From a bacterium (GTDB lineage: Bacteria > Electryoneota > Electryoneia > Electryoneales > Electryoneaceae): a DNA stretch of 64,000 bases. Shown one piece after another: positions 17,756 through 27,916 of the stretch; the stretch's first letter is position 1; each line of letters opens with the position of its first letter. Below the pieces are notes generated by a model. That model made no database searches. It saw nothing but the letters and a program-made list of their open reading frames with translations, and had not been told where the DNA came from. Made by a program: the position numbers and the translations under genes. Location: assembly GCA_020444425.1 (NCBI GenBank), contig JAHLLB010000006.1, forward strand, positions 1-64,000. The letters are read 5' to 3'.

Positions 17756-19083
17756 TGACCGTTGCCACCGTTCATCATGGACGTTGGCGCGGTGGAGCCT
17801 GAGTTGCTGTCCTCATCGGCATCAATTCCAGTCCAGGTTGCCGGGTCGAAGCTGGTGTTCGGATCAACAAGGCTGACTCGATCCTTGTTGTCGAGGCCGT
17901 CGGTGACCACGACAAAATTGTCATTGCGTGTGCCGAGTGCGACTGGTGTGCGTTTGTAGCCAGCACTCGAACGGTAGACGACGGATCCGCCCTCGTGGTT
18001 GAACACGGCATCCAGCGGGATGTAATAGGAGTCGGGGACTTCCTTGATGATGATCGTCGAGGACACCGTCATGCCGGGTTTCAGCACTTCGCCGACTTCG
18101 TCCAGCTGAATGACGACGTCGAAGACCTTAACGTTCGCTTCACTCTCCTCATCGACCCTGCCGAGTCCGGCGACATCGGTGACGGTGCCGGTGTAAACAC
18201 TGTCGGGGAAGGCGTCCGGGATAATGGTCGCGATCTGTCCGACCTTGACACGGGAGACATCGACCTCGTTGACGGCAGTCTCTACGATCATCTGGGACAG
18301 GTCGGGAAGTTCAATCAACGCCTGCCGTCGCCAGGGAGTGTCACCGACGCGCAGCTCAGCCATTTGCGAACCGTTCCACAGCTTCATGTACACGACCAGC
18401 CCGGGCTGGGGCGCGATCATGGTCAATTCGGAAAGTGCTTTTTCTTCTTCATGCAGGCTGATTTCGGCCTGTTGCACATTCAATTGCAGTGTGCGCAACT
18501 CGGCTCTATTGATGATCTTCTGCTGTTCGATACGCTTCTGGGCTTGTTCGAGCGAGATGTGGGACTGCTGCAGCGCCAGCTCCTGTTCTTCCTTAACCAC
18601 CTCGGCCTCGAACTGCATCTGTTCGAGCCGCAGCTCGGCCTGCCGGTAGCTGGCCTGCGCGGATTGCAGCCCGGCTTCGAGGTCGGCCATGGTGGACGCC
18701 ATGGACGAGCGCGACTTGTCCAGCGAGGCCTCGGACTTCTCAAGTTCGTTCTTGGCTTCTTCGATGCGTTGCAGGACTTCGGTCTGGTCGAAGATGACCA
18801 GCGTGTCGCCGGCTTCAACATGCGAGCCCTTTTCCGCCAGCCACAGCACCTGGAGATTGGTGCGGACACTCGGTGCGCGGACGACGACAGAATTCTTCGC
18901 GCTGAGCTCACCGGTTTCGGTGATGGTGACGCGGAAATTGCCGTATTTGACCGGGTAATCCGGCAGATCGCCACCTGGACCACCGCTGCCGGCGATGAGG
19001 AAATAGAGGAGGACGATGACGACGAGTCCTGCGAACAGTCCGATACGTCCTGCGGGTTTCTTCAGCATAGCTGTCAGAGCCAT
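17752..19083 (-). CDS. HlyD/MacA-family periplasmic adaptor
   Basis: This 443-aa membrane-fusion protein has one N-terminal membrane anchor (IGLFAGLVVIVLLYFLIAG), a lipoyl-like half (VVVRAPSVRTNLQVLW), a long coiled coil rich in Glu/Gln/Leu (about 100-215) and beta-barrel/MP domains. A Ser/Asn/Gly-rich tail ends it. It bridges the inner-membrane permease and TolC-like channel encoded downstream, with an ATGA overlap to the permease. It is the first gene of the cluster, so the promoter should lie in the divergent gap upstream. Confidence 0.92.
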   Translation of the reverse strand: MALTAMLKKPAGRIGLFAGLVVIVLLYFLIAGSGGPGGDLPDYPVKYGNFRVTITETGELSAKNSVVVRAPSVRTNLQVLWLAEKGSHVEAGDTLVIFDQTEVLQRIEEAKNELEKSEASLDKSRSSMASTMADLEAGLQSAQASYRQAELRLEQMQFEAEVVKEEQELALQQSHISLEQAQKRIEQQKIINRAELRTLQLNVQQAEISLHEEEKALSELTMIAPQPGLVVYMKLWNGSQMAELRVGDTPWRRQALIELPDLSQMIVETAVNEVDVSRVKVGQIATIIPDAFPDSVYTGTVTDVAGLGRVDEESEANVKVFDVVIQLDEVGEVLKPGMTVSSTIIIKEVPDSYYIPLDAVFNHEGGSVVYRSSAGYKRTPVALGTRNDNFVVVTDGLDNKDRVSLVDPNTSFDPATWTGIDADEDSNSGSTAPTSMMNGGNGQ

Positions 19084-19650
19084 CCGTTGGCCAAATGAGA
19101 GTTAGCCTGCGCAACCGATCAATATAGTGTAATCGACCGCCGACAACGCGAAATTGTTGATCTCGCACGAACTGTGCGCTACCGGTAACATCGTTTTCTC
19201 AGTCCAAAGGTTCCACAGTTCGCGACAAGAAGGTTTCAGTGATGAGACGCATGCATGGAAAAGTAGTAACGGAGCCTGATGTGATTCGCTCCGGGAGGCA
19301 TCCGTTTCGAGCGGTTCTCAGTAGGGCAACTCGTTGTTAATTCGCTATCTAGAATCTGGAATTAACATGAGCTAAACGCAGTGGTAACAAACAAATAGCG
19401 GTCTCCGAGCTGCTCCCATGCGGACTTCTCGCGCCGTAGTTTCTCTCACGTTATCTTCTCGATAACCTATCATCTGTCGGGGCGAATGGGCGCGTCCCCG
19501 TCAGCCAGAAACTGTGCACCGATCTTTCTCGGGATCAATCCCTCGACCCACAAGTCCACAACCCAGCGAGTGTCCCTGCGAACGGGTGACGAAAGTAGCC
19601 GCCACGGCAGGGGAACGCGCGGACGGAGCAGCAGGAGGCAGAGTACGCTC
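19084..19650. other. Divergent intergenic region
   Basis: No gene is visible in this gap between the exporter operon and the envelope locus. It holds an 8-bp inverted repeat, GTTAATTC and GAATTAAC at 19336-19366 with 15 bp between the arms, which could be an operator. It also holds a small hairpin (GTTATC/GATAAC at 19450-19466). The region is locally AT-richer than its neighbours, as expected for promoters in both directions. An open frame from an ATG at 19486 continues into the next gene, but its composition does not look like protein. Confidence 0.4.
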
Positions 19651-22059
19651 GTGGTAGCGTTCCGGTTTACCCCGACAGGGGCCAGGAAGAGAATTACGGC
19701 AGCAATCGCGGTGTTGTCCGCGTGTTTGCTGGCCGTCGCGGTGGTCTATGCGGCACGTCCAGGCGGTACTCCGCGCAAGATTCAACAGGATGACTACTGG
19801 CACTATACCAGCGTTGGCAACATCGGCATGACGGTGACGAATTTCGGCATCCTCGGCCAGGGCTACAACAACGCCGACCAGCCGTCCTGTGAATACAAGT
19901 TCCGCAGCACACTGGATTCGCGGAAAGACGAGGTTGAACACTTCTCATACGCCGGCATCTGGATCGGCGGTGTGCGTGACAATCAGGACCGTGTCTCAAC
20001 CGCGATCACCGATGGTGTGTTCGGGTATGAGGATGGCGGCTGGGAGTTCACCTCATCGTATACCGACCGTATCAAGGACACTCCGATCTGGCGTCACCTG
20101 GCGAAGATCGACCGTCGCTTCGACCTGTCCCGTATCGATCAGGGCGAGGTGGAGTTTGCAAATACGCTGACGGCTGAAGTGGATAATGGTTGGATCGAAT
20201 TCGGCTCGACGACGTGGGACACGATGGTCACCTCGAGCTCGCTGCGCGAGGTGAGCGAAGACAGCCCGTACGGGCGTCTCTTCGACCCGAACGCGATCAG
20301 CCACCAGGATCTCGTGTGTGCGTACACCGATACGAACACCATCGTGCCGGGTACCGGTGTCTCGATTGAAAACCACATTCCGCTCGGTGTACACGTGTAC
20401 CAGGAAGTGTATGCGTGGAACTATGCGTACGCCGACGCCTTTGCGATTCTCAACTACACGATTACCAACATCCCGAAGGGGTGGTTCGTCGCGGAAACTG
20501 ACACGACGATGGAGTATTCGACCAATGTCATCCGCGAGTTCTCAGCGGGAGATACGGTGTTTACCGGTTCGGTGATTGAAACGCCGTACTTCGGCATCTG
20601 GGTCGATGCGTCCATCGGCAACATGAACTACACCTCGGCGTACGGTGAAAATACCCCTGGCGGCAACTGGTACTGGTACGACAACCTCAACGATTACGAC
20701 CGGGAACGGCGTCTCGGCCTGCAGTACGACTACGACGGCGACGCAGGTTGGGCGCAGAGCTATCTCGGTGTGAAAATGCTCGGCGCTGAAATTGTTCAGG
20801 GCGATTCGTTGACCACCGACTGGGACGCGTATTACAACCAATGGACGTGGGGAGGGTCGGCGTTCGGCAACACGTGGCCGATGCCATTCACAGAGTCGGA
20901 ACGATTGCAGAAGATGGGGACGCACGGGTCCTACTCGACGATTCCCAGCGACGAAGACAGCCAGCAGTCGTGGATGATGCTGTTGACCAGCGGTCCGTAT
21001 CCGGATCTCGCGCCGGGTGACCGGTTCAACGTGGCGATTGGACTGATGGGTGCCCGTTGGAATGGTGGTGGTCCGGACAGCGAAGACCGTCGCGAATACC
21101 TCTACACCAACGCGGAGTGGGCACAGATCGCCTACAACGGGGAAGACCGGAACGGAAACGGCGTGCTTGATCCTGGCGAGGATAAGGATCTGGACGGAAA
21201 GATCACTCGTTTCGTGCTGCCGGAACCGCCTCCGGCGCCGGATCTGGCGGTTGTCGCCGGTGATCATGAAGTCGAACTCTACTGGACGGACACCCCGGAA
21301 TACACGATTGATCCGATCAGCAACCAGCCGGATTTCGAAGGGTACCGGATCTACAGTTCACCCAAGACTGAGGTACCGGAAGGCGAAGTCGAGAACGAGT
21401 GGACGTTGTTGGCCGAGTTCGATGTGGACACGACCGAAACAGACACCAACCTCGTCGGTTTCAACCTCGGCCTGGACGCTGTCCGTCTCGAGCAGGATAC
21501 GTTGATCAACGGCATCAGCTACCAGTACAAGTGGGTGAACTCGAACGTGCGCAACGGCTGGCCGCGTGAGTTGTATTACGCGGTGACCGCGTACGACCGT
21601 GGCGACGAAGCGGCGGGTCTGCTGTCGCTGGAGTCCAACCCCAACAACAACCTGGTGTACGCGTTCCCGGGCACGAAACCGGCAGCATCCGGCGACAATC
21701 GGGTCGGGGTGTATCCGAATCCGTATCGCGGGCGTGCCGCCTGGGACGGGTTAACGGAGCGTGACCGTCTGATCTGGTTCCGCAACCTGCCTTCGGAATG
21801 CAGGGTGACGATTTTCACACTGGCGGGTGAGCGGGTGGATTCGTTCCGCCACAACGCGCGGACGTATGCGGGCAACGACGTGGATCGCATCAACGCCGGC
21901 GCGACCTCCGGCGAGATCCGGGTGTTCAGCGGAGGTGAGCACGCGTGGGATCTGCTGACCGAGGACGATCAGGAAATCGCGACCGGGCTGTACATTTACA
22001 CGGTCGAGGATCTCAATTCCGGTGATGTAAAAACCGGCAAGTTCCTGGTGATCAAGTAA
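19651..22059 (+). CDS. Large secreted protein with C-terminal sorting domain
   Basis: The 802-aa product has a signal peptide (RKRITAAIAVLSACLLAVAV ...YAARP). A long Tyr/Trp/Asp-rich body follows, then a Ca-binding-like loop (DRNGNGVLDPGED), a fibronectin-like segment (PDLAVVAGDHEVELYW) and a C-terminal domain with VGVYPNPYRG and GLYIYTVEDLNSG ending in KFLVIK. The last part resembles the type A sorting domain of type IX-secreted proteins. The start is uncertain: GTG at 19651 follows AGGAGG by 12 bases and gives a normal signal peptide; an ATG at 19486 would add about 55 atypical residues. It begins an envelope operon, overlapping the phosphatase gene by one base. Function unknown. Confidence 0.75.
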   Translation: MVAFRFTPTGARKRITAAIAVLSACLLAVAVVYAARPGGTPRKIQQDDYWHYTSVGNIGMTVTNFGILGQGYNNADQPSCEYKFRSTLDSRKDEVEHFSYAGIWIGGVRDNQDRVSTAITDGVFGYEDGGWEFTSSYTDRIKDTPIWRHLAKIDRRFDLSRIDQGEVEFANTLTAEVDNGWIEFGSTTWDTMVTSSSLREVSEDSPYGRLFDPNAISHQDLVCAYTDTNTIVPGTGVSIENHIPLGVHVYQEVYAWNYAYADAFAILNYTITNIPKGWFVAETDTTMEYSTNVIREFSAGDTVFTGSVIETPYFGIWVDASIGNMNYTSAYGENTPGGNWYWYDNLNDYDRERRLGLQYDYDGDAGWAQSYLGVKMLGAEIVQGDSLTTDWDAYYNQWTWGGSAFGNTWPMPFTESERLQKMGTHGSYSTIPSDEDSQQSWMMLLTSGPYPDLAPGDRFNVAIGLMGARWNGGGPDSEDRREYLYTNAEWAQIAYNGEDRNGNGVLDPGEDKDLDGKITRFVLPEPPPAPDLAVVAGDHEVELYWTDTPEYTIDPISNQPDFEGYRIYSSPKTEVPEGEVENEWTLLAEFDVDTTETDTNLVGFNLGLDAVRLEQDTLINGISYQYKWVNSNVRNGWPRELYYAVTAYDRGDEAAGLLSLESNPNNNLVYAFPGTKPAASGDNRVGVYPNPYRGRAAWDGLTERDRLIWFRNLPSECRVTIFTLAGERVDSFRHNARTYAGNDVDRINAGATSGEIRVFSGGEHAWDLLTEDDQEIATGLYIYTVEDLNSGDVKTGKFLVIK

Positions 22060-23258
22060 TGAATGCGCGTAACTCCATCGTTGTCGTATTGGCGCTGTTG
22101 ATCGCGGCGCCGCTGGTTGCCGGGACGATCTCGGTTGATACCAGTTTCTATACCGCTCCGGCGGACAAGACGTTGCCGCTGGTCGCAGGCGATCACGCGA
22201 AGAACGTGATCCTGCTGATTGGTGACGGGATGGGGTATTGCCAGGTTGAAGCGACACAGTATACGGCTGTTGGTCCAGAAGGCCGGCTGCACATGCAGAC
22301 CCTGCCGGTGACCGGGATGATGAGCACGTGGTCGGCGGACCGGTTGATCACCGACTCGGCGGCGTCTGGAACGGCGATGGCGACAGGATACAAGACGGAC
22401 AATCGCCGCATCGGCACGCTTCCCAACGGCCAGAAGCCGGTGAGTATTCTTGAGGCGGCGGAGCAGAGAGGGCTGGCCACCGGTCTGGTCGCAACGTCCA
22501 CGATTACGCACGCGACTCCGGCAGCGTTCGCCGCTCATCAGCCGAGCCGGTACGACCAGCCGGCGATTGCGGTGGACATGGCGGCATCCGGGGTTGACGT
22601 CGTGCTCGGTTCCGGATACAAGTACTGGCAGCCCGCGCCGGATGGGGTACGTGAGGACGGCCTCGACCTGTTGCAGCAGCTGCAGAACGACGGGTATAGG
22701 CTGGCCCGGACCGGTGACGAGATGATGGCGCTGGACCGAATGCCGGCGATCGGGTTGTACGGTCCGGACGCGCTGGATGAGACGCCGGACGAACCGTCCA
22801 TTGCGGATCTGACCCGGAAGGCGATTGAGCTGCTGTCGCAGGATGACGATGGATTCTTCCTGATGGTAGAAGGCAGCCAGATCGACTGGGAAGCGCACAG
22901 CAACGAAGAGGACGAGCTGGTTCGCCGCGCCTTGCTGTTCGACCTGGCGGTGGCGGAGGCGATCGAGTTCGCCAAACAGGACGGTAACACGCTGGTCATC
23001 ATTACCGCCGATCATGAGACGGGCGGGATGACGTTGACCAAGGGCAATCGTGACGGCTCGGAAGTGGTTGCGCAGTTCAGCAGCACCGGTCACACGGCTG
23101 GTTCGATGCCGGTGTTTGCGTACGGTCCGGGCGCGTTGGCGTTCACGGGATTGTACGAGAATTCGGACCTGGCGGTGAAGATGGCGCGCGTGCTGCAGAT
23201 CAGCGATTTCCCGCGGTTGCATCAGAACAGTGATTCCAGCCAGACCCTGTCTGATTAA
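22059..23258 (+). CDS. Alkaline phosphatase, PhoA family
   Basis: The 399-aa exported enzyme (signal peptide ending LVAGT) hydrolyses phosphomonoesters. It shows the metal-binding N-terminal LLIGDGMG, the nucleophile serine in ITDSAASGTAMATG, FFLMVEGSQIDWEAHSN with further metal ligands, ITADHETGG, and a late STGHTAG carrying the last histidine. The start codon overlaps the previous stop (TAATG), implying coupling to the secreted protein upstream. Its presence in a TonB-receptor/PorV locus suggests phosphate release from organic substrates, but no Pho box was identified. Confidence 0.93.
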   Translation: MNARNSIVVVLALLIAAPLVAGTISVDTSFYTAPADKTLPLVAGDHAKNVILLIGDGMGYCQVEATQYTAVGPEGRLHMQTLPVTGMMSTWSADRLITDSAASGTAMATGYKTDNRRIGTLPNGQKPVSILEAAEQRGLATGLVATSTITHATPAAFAAHQPSRYDQPAIAVDMAASGVDVVLGSGYKYWQPAPDGVREDGLDLLQQLQNDGYRLARTGDEMMALDRMPAIGLYGPDALDETPDEPSIADLTRKAIELLSQDDDGFFLMVEGSQIDWEAHSNEEDELVRRALLFDLAVAEAIEFAKQDGNTLVIITADHETGGMTLTKGNRDGSEVVAQFSSTGHTAGSMPVFAYGPGALAFTGLYENSDLAVKMARVLQISDFPRLHQNSDSSQTLSD

Positions 23259-23275
23259 TCGGGCAGTCTGGTTTT
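23240..23275 (+). terminator. Possible terminator overlapping the phosphatase stop codon
   Basis: CCAGAC and GTCTGG form a stem around a 20-nt loop that includes the stop codon, followed by TTTT. The stem is short and the loop is long, so termination may be partial. Genes downstream probably still belong to the same functional locus. Confidence 0.4.
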
Positions 23276-23357
23276 ACCATGCGTGACGTTTCGCAAGAAC
23301 TGATCGGTTGAGATAGACAAGAAACGCAATTCGTGCGTTTGCAAAGAGGAGAAGGGT

Positions 23358-26153
23358 ATGATGCGCAGGCTACAGGTTTTTCTTCTTGTACTGCTTGTCG
23401 CCGTGGTCGGAAGCGTGCAGGCGACGACCATTTACGACATCCAGTATGTACCGGACCCGGGTTCGGATGATGCCAGCCCGTTGCTCGGCCAGACGGTTAC
23501 CGTGACCGGTCTGGTGACGTTTGAGCCGATGTCCAGCGGTGGCAACAGTTTCTTCATCGCGGATGATTCTGGCCCGTGGAACGGTGTCAATGTGTACACC
23601 GACAATGTGGACTACAATCTCGGTTTCGGCTGGGAAGTGGAAGTGACCGGTGTGGTCGATGAATACAACGGCCTGACCGAAATTCTCGCCACCGAGGTTA
23701 CGGTTCTGGACAACCGCTACGACATGGCGGCGTTCTGGGAAGACTACTACGCCAACCCTGGCAATTATCCGGAATTGCAGTACAACGTGGTTGATCCTGC
23801 CAACCTGATCAACGCTGCGGACGCCGAGCAGTATGAAGGCTGCCTGGTCAGGATTGAAGACGTAAGCGTTGAAACCCTGCCGGATGATAACGACGAGTGG
23901 TCCGTCAACGATGGCAACGGCAACATCGTCGCGATTGACGATCCGGCCGACGACAAGTACGGCTACTACCACAAGGTGGTGGAAGGCAACAGCTACGAGC
24001 GGATTCAGGGTATCCTGAATTATTCGTATGGTGAGTACAAGATTCGTCCGGAAATCGCCTGGGACCTGAAGGTCGTCATTGACCAGGATAACGGTTTCTA
24101 CACCCAGATCGCGTATTTCCAGCAGGTCCGCCCGATGGACCTGACCGTGCGTGAGTTCGAGGGTGAATACCGGACGTGGGATCCTTCCTACGCCGCAAAT
24201 TCCCGTTACGGCCTGCCGGAGAACGAAGGCAACCGTGGTGAGGACATCATCATTCACGCCGTCGTTTCCTATCCGACCGACCTCGGGTACGCGGGTTCCA
24301 CCGGCGCGAAGTTCATCATGACCGACTGGCTGGTCGGCGACACGCAGGAACCGTGGATGTCGGTGCTCAGCTACACCCCGGACCTGAACCAGTTCGGCAA
24401 CCTGTATGAGGGTGACGAAGTTGTGTTCTACGGCCAGGTGGGTGAGTATTACACCGAACCATCGTACATGACGGAAGTCTGGCTGTCGGACCCGTACGAA
24501 TTCCTCAGCTTCGAGAACCCGGTACCGGCACCGCGTGTGGTTGACGTGGAAGACCTGCGCGATCAGATGACGCCGGAAATGTGGGGCAACGTTTTCGTTC
24601 AGCTGCAAAACGTGGTCAACATCACCAACGATCCGCCGTACGGTGTGTGCGACGTGGATGACGACCTGAACGATGAGTATCCAGGCGTCAACATCTACGA
24701 TGACTCTGCGGCGATGGAAGATTACGTTCCGCCGCCGGTGGGAACGAACCTCGTGTCGGTGACCGGTTGGATGTACAACCACTACGGCAACTACGGTGCC
24801 GATACCGACAACTGGGCGTTCCAGATCTGCCCGTCGTACCCGGATGACATCCTCGTGGGCGAGGGCCCGCCGAACATTCTCAGCGTCACGCGTGACTACG
24901 GTGTTGTGCCCCCGGGCGCGCCGGTTACGATCAACGCAACCATCGCCGATAATTCGTCCGTCGAACGTGCCTCGATCTTCTACAGGGTCGACAACGGTAC
25001 GTGGGAAAGTGACGACATGGACTTCACCGGCGACATTTACTACGAATACGAACTCGAGCCGCAGTCGGAAGGTACATGGGTTGAGTATTACATCGAGGCG
25101 GAAGACGACCTCGGGACCATCAGCACATATCCGTCCGATCTGAACCTGCAGTATCTGGGGTATTGGGCCGATGATGAGATGTCGATCCAGGACATCCAGT
25201 GGACGCCGTGGGCCAATGGCGCGAGCCCGTACGATGGCGTCGTGGTTGACCAGATCACCGGTGTGATTACGACGACAGCGACCAACGCGTTGACGTACGA
25301 CGACGATCCGGATGCCGCCTACCCGTACTTCATGCAGGTTGGTGACGACCCGGCCTGGAGCGGGATCGTCGTTATCCTTGGTGAGAGTACGTACGAGCAG
25401 GGTGATGAAATCACTGTCATCGGCGCTACGGTCGACGAATCCGGCGAAGGTTGGGCGAGCAAGTGGGAAAAGGGAACCCGCTTGATCAACCCGGCGTCGG
25501 TCACGGTGAACAGTTCCGGCAACGCGTTCGAAACGTACCAGACGGACGTTTCGACGGTAAACGCCGACCTCGAAGCCTGGGAAGGTGTCCTGGTTCAGTT
25601 TACGGATATCACGGTCGGCAGCATCAACCAGTACGACGTTGATTTCCGTGATGCGTCGAACGAAGTGTTCCTCGTGGACGATGACATGGTTTCGCCGTAC
25701 AACTCTGGCGCGACGGTTGACCCGGGTGTGCCCGCGGCCAAGGACCTGTATGATTCGCTGCAGCCGGCGATGACGAGCACGTCGTTCACCGGTGTTGTGA
25801 CGTACAGCTTCGGCACGTGGAAGATCGAAGTCCGCGACGAGTTCGACTTCGGTACGCTCGGTGTTGGCGAAGGCGTTGTTGAGCAGCCGCTCAGCTTCAA
25901 CCTCGCGCCGGTGTATCCGAATCCGTTCAACCCGAGCACCACAATCAACTTCAGTGTCCCGTGGACGGGCAATGTGAAGGTGATCGTGTACAACGCGCTG
26001 GGCCAGAAGGTGACGACGCTGCTGAACGAGCAGATGACGCCGGGCCAGCACACGCTGGTGTGGAACGCTCAGAACGTTTCGTCCGGCACATACTTCCTGC
26101 GCTTGCTCTCGAACCGTGAGCAGAAGGTGCAGAAGATGGTGTTGATGAAGTAA
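23358..26153 (+). CDS. Secreted multidomain OB-fold-like protein with YPNPFNP sorting domain
   Basis: The 931-aa protein has a signal peptide (VFLLVLLVAVVGSVQA) and repeated beta domains of the form LLGQTVTVTGLVTFE ... FFIADDSGPWNGV, like the nucleic-acid/OB-fold modules found beside secreted nucleases and in DUF5689-type proteins. At least three such segments are visible (about 25-220, 245-480, 620-800), with an Ig-like segment between (about 500-610). The C-terminus has YPNPFNPSTTINFSVP and ends in KMVLMK, a type A sorting domain. No nuclease catalytic motif was found. GAGGAG precedes the start. A binding or adhesive role is inferred. Confidence 0.85.
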   Translation: MMRRLQVFLLVLLVAVVGSVQATTIYDIQYVPDPGSDDASPLLGQTVTVTGLVTFEPMSSGGNSFFIADDSGPWNGVNVYTDNVDYNLGFGWEVEVTGVVDEYNGLTEILATEVTVLDNRYDMAAFWEDYYANPGNYPELQYNVVDPANLINAADAEQYEGCLVRIEDVSVETLPDDNDEWSVNDGNGNIVAIDDPADDKYGYYHKVVEGNSYERIQGILNYSYGEYKIRPEIAWDLKVVIDQDNGFYTQIAYFQQVRPMDLTVREFEGEYRTWDPSYAANSRYGLPENEGNRGEDIIIHAVVSYPTDLGYAGSTGAKFIMTDWLVGDTQEPWMSVLSYTPDLNQFGNLYEGDEVVFYGQVGEYYTEPSYMTEVWLSDPYEFLSFENPVPAPRVVDVEDLRDQMTPEMWGNVFVQLQNVVNITNDPPYGVCDVDDDLNDEYPGVNIYDDSAAMEDYVPPPVGTNLVSVTGWMYNHYGNYGADTDNWAFQICPSYPDDILVGEGPPNILSVTRDYGVVPPGAPVTINATIADNSSVERASIFYRVDNGTWESDDMDFTGDIYYEYELEPQSEGTWVEYYIEAEDDLGTISTYPSDLNLQYLGYWADDEMSIQDIQWTPWANGASPYDGVVVDQITGVITTTATNALTYDDDPDAAYPYFMQVGDDPAWSGIVVILGESTYEQGDEITVIGATVDESGEGWASKWEKGTRLINPASVTVNSSGNAFETYQTDVSTVNADLEAWEGVLVQFTDITVGSINQYDVDFRDASNEVFLVDDDMVSPYNSGATVDPGVPAAKDLYDSLQPAMTSTSFTGVVTYSFGTWKIEVRDEFDFGTLGVGEGVVEQPLSFNLAPVYPNPFNPSTTINFSVPWTGNVKVIVYNALGQKVTTLLNEQMTPGQHTLVWNAQNVSSGTYFLRLLSNREQKVQKMVLMK

Positions 26154-26207
26154 CGACGTCCCCGGTGGCCTGTTGGATCTCCGGTCACCGTTTGGTTGTA
26201 CCGGTCC

Positions 26208-26239
26208 GTGGACGCCATCCTGCTGTGGGTGGCGTCCAC
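26208..26239. repeat. Inverted repeat, 10-bp arms
   Basis: GTGGACGCCA and TGGCGTCCAC flank a 12-nt loop in the 178-bp gap between the secreted OB-fold-like protein and the lipoprotein gene. No T-tract follows, so a simple intrinsic terminator is unlikely. Confidence 0.5.
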
Positions 26240-26331
26240 GCGGCCTGTTTGAACTGCCGGTCATGGGACCGGACCTGGTCATGTCGCCGTGACGGGAATG
26301 TTCCCGCGCGGACTACAGAGACTGCACGTAC

Positions 26332-27912
26332 ATGAGATCGAGTCGCAGGGTAGAGCGAGTCCTGATGTTGGTGGCGTTTGCGGCGTTCGTGCTGTTTGGC
26401 GGACTGCTGCTCGTCGGCTGCGAGGACAAGGATCCGTTGGACGCGGACGGCATCGCCGGACCGTCCAAGTCGCCGGTGGAGAACGAACCTCCGGAAACAT
26501 ATTTATCGTTGAACTTTCCGCCCGGTGAACTGCCGGACACCAGCCGCAGCTCGAAGACGCTGAACTGGTGGGGTGAGGATATCGACGGGCGCGTGGTGGG
26601 GTATGAGTACCGATGGGGTCAGGTGATTTTTGAGGATACGACCACCATCGCGGACTCCACTGGGCTGGAGCCTATCGACACCCTCTGGTACAACGGTGAT
26701 TTCGCGTTTGTCGGTGACGATGAAGTGTGGGTCAGCACCGCGTACGAGGAAGTCAAGTTCGTGTTGCCGATACGTTCGGTGTCCGCCACGTTCACGATGC
26801 AGGTGCGCGCACTGGACAACGACGGCGCGATCGACCCGACACCGGCGGAAATCGCGTTTCCGATCATCAACAGCAAACCGGAGATCGAGTTCCGTGATGG
26901 CTCGAATCCCGGCGCGTCCGATCCGGACACGACGGTTGTCGACTCGGTGTACACATTCCCGGTACGCACGTTTGTCTGGGATGCCAGCGATCCGGACGGC
27001 AACGAAAGCATCGACAAGATTCTGTACGCGCTCGACCCGCTGCCCGGCGATACAAGTTGGGAGGAGTTGGCCGGGAATGAGTCCAGCGTCACGCTCAGCG
27101 ACCTGACACCCGGCGCGCACTCGATCGTGGTCAAGGTGGTCGACGTCGCCGGTTTTGAATCTCCGCCGATTATTTATCCGGATCCGGCGAAGAAAGACAC
27201 CGATCCGGATTATTGGATCGTGAAAGCACCCGCTCCGGGTGGGTTCCTGATCGTGGATGACTACGCGTTGCAGTCGCAGAACGGAACCTTGAACTACTAC
27301 AAGGCGATCCTGGACAGTTTGTACAACGACGGCACCGATGGGGAAGACGACGTCTACAGCGTGTGGGAGCTGGAAGAGCTGCCGTACGCGACGACCGACA
27401 TCACCCGGTCGCTGCTGATGTTCGACAAGGTGCTGTGGTATTCCTTCCGAGGCACTCCGCTGCTGACGGATGCGTTCGCGTCGATGTACTCGTTCATCAA
27501 CACCGAGGGGAACCGGTTGTTGTTGACGACGTCGGTGGTCGATTCCGGCGAAGTGGGTGTGCATCAGGGGATGTTGCTGGACATTGCGGACGGGGTGGAG
27601 TTTGTTTCCGGTCGCTTCGGCACGTTATCGGACGATCCGGTGTATCTGGACCCGGTTGACGTCCCGAGTCTGCCGCAGCTGTACATCGGTGGCCTGATCA
27701 ATTACAACACCTGGGGATTGATTCCCGCCGCGGGTTCGGAGATTCTGTACCGTCTCGATGAATCGACGCATGAGCCGCCACAGTACGAGGGAACGCCGGT
27801 GGTTGGTCTGCGGCGTGCGGACAAGTCTTACACCCTGATAACGATTCCATTGGATCTGACTTCCGACCGGCAAAAGGTCGGCGAGTTGATCCGAAACACC
27901 TTTGCCGAGTAG
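26332..27912 (+). CDS. Predicted lipoprotein with Ig/fibronectin-like domains
   Basis: The 526-aa product has a hydrophobic signal ending LLLVGC followed by EDKDPLDADG, a lipobox with an acidic linker. The body contains Ig-like segments (ETYLSLNFPPGELPD, FTMQVRALDNDGAIDPTPA, KPEIEFRDGSNPGASDPDT) and a C-terminal alpha/beta-looking part (GGFLIVDDYALQSQNGTLNYY, then VLWYSFRGTPLLTDAFASMY) that may bind a ligand. No catalytic motif is recognised. It lies immediately before the TonB-dependent receptor gene (4 bp), the position where SusD-like or accessory surface lipoproteins are often encoded, though it shows no SusD features. Confidence 0.8.
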   Translation: MRSSRRVERVLMLVAFAAFVLFGGLLLVGCEDKDPLDADGIAGPSKSPVENEPPETYLSLNFPPGELPDTSRSSKTLNWWGEDIDGRVVGYEYRWGQVIFEDTTTIADSTGLEPIDTLWYNGDFAFVGDDEVWVSTAYEEVKFVLPIRSVSATFTMQVRALDNDGAIDPTPAEIAFPIINSKPEIEFRDGSNPGASDPDTTVVDSVYTFPVRTFVWDASDPDGNESIDKILYALDPLPGDTSWEELAGNESSVTLSDLTPGAHSIVVKVVDVAGFESPPIIYPDPAKKDTDPDYWIVKAPAPGGFLIVDDYALQSQNGTLNYYKAILDSLYNDGTDGEDDVYSVWELEELPYATTDITRSLLMFDKVLWYSFRGTPLLTDAFASMYSFINTEGNRLLLTTSVVDSGEVGVHQGMLLDIADGVEFVSGRFGTLSDDPVYLDPVDVPSLPQLYIGGLINYNTWGLIPAAGSEILYRLDESTHEPPQYEGTPVVGLRRADKSYTLITIPLDLTSDRQKVGELIRNTFAE

Positions 27913-27916
27913 ACGG

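Noticed and set aside
23370-26282. A 970-residue open frame antisense to the secreted OB-fold-like protein
   Set aside because: It mirrors the codon bias of the plus-strand gene, is rich in Arg/Val/His without motifs, and the plus-strand protein has a signal peptide and a recognised C-terminal domain.
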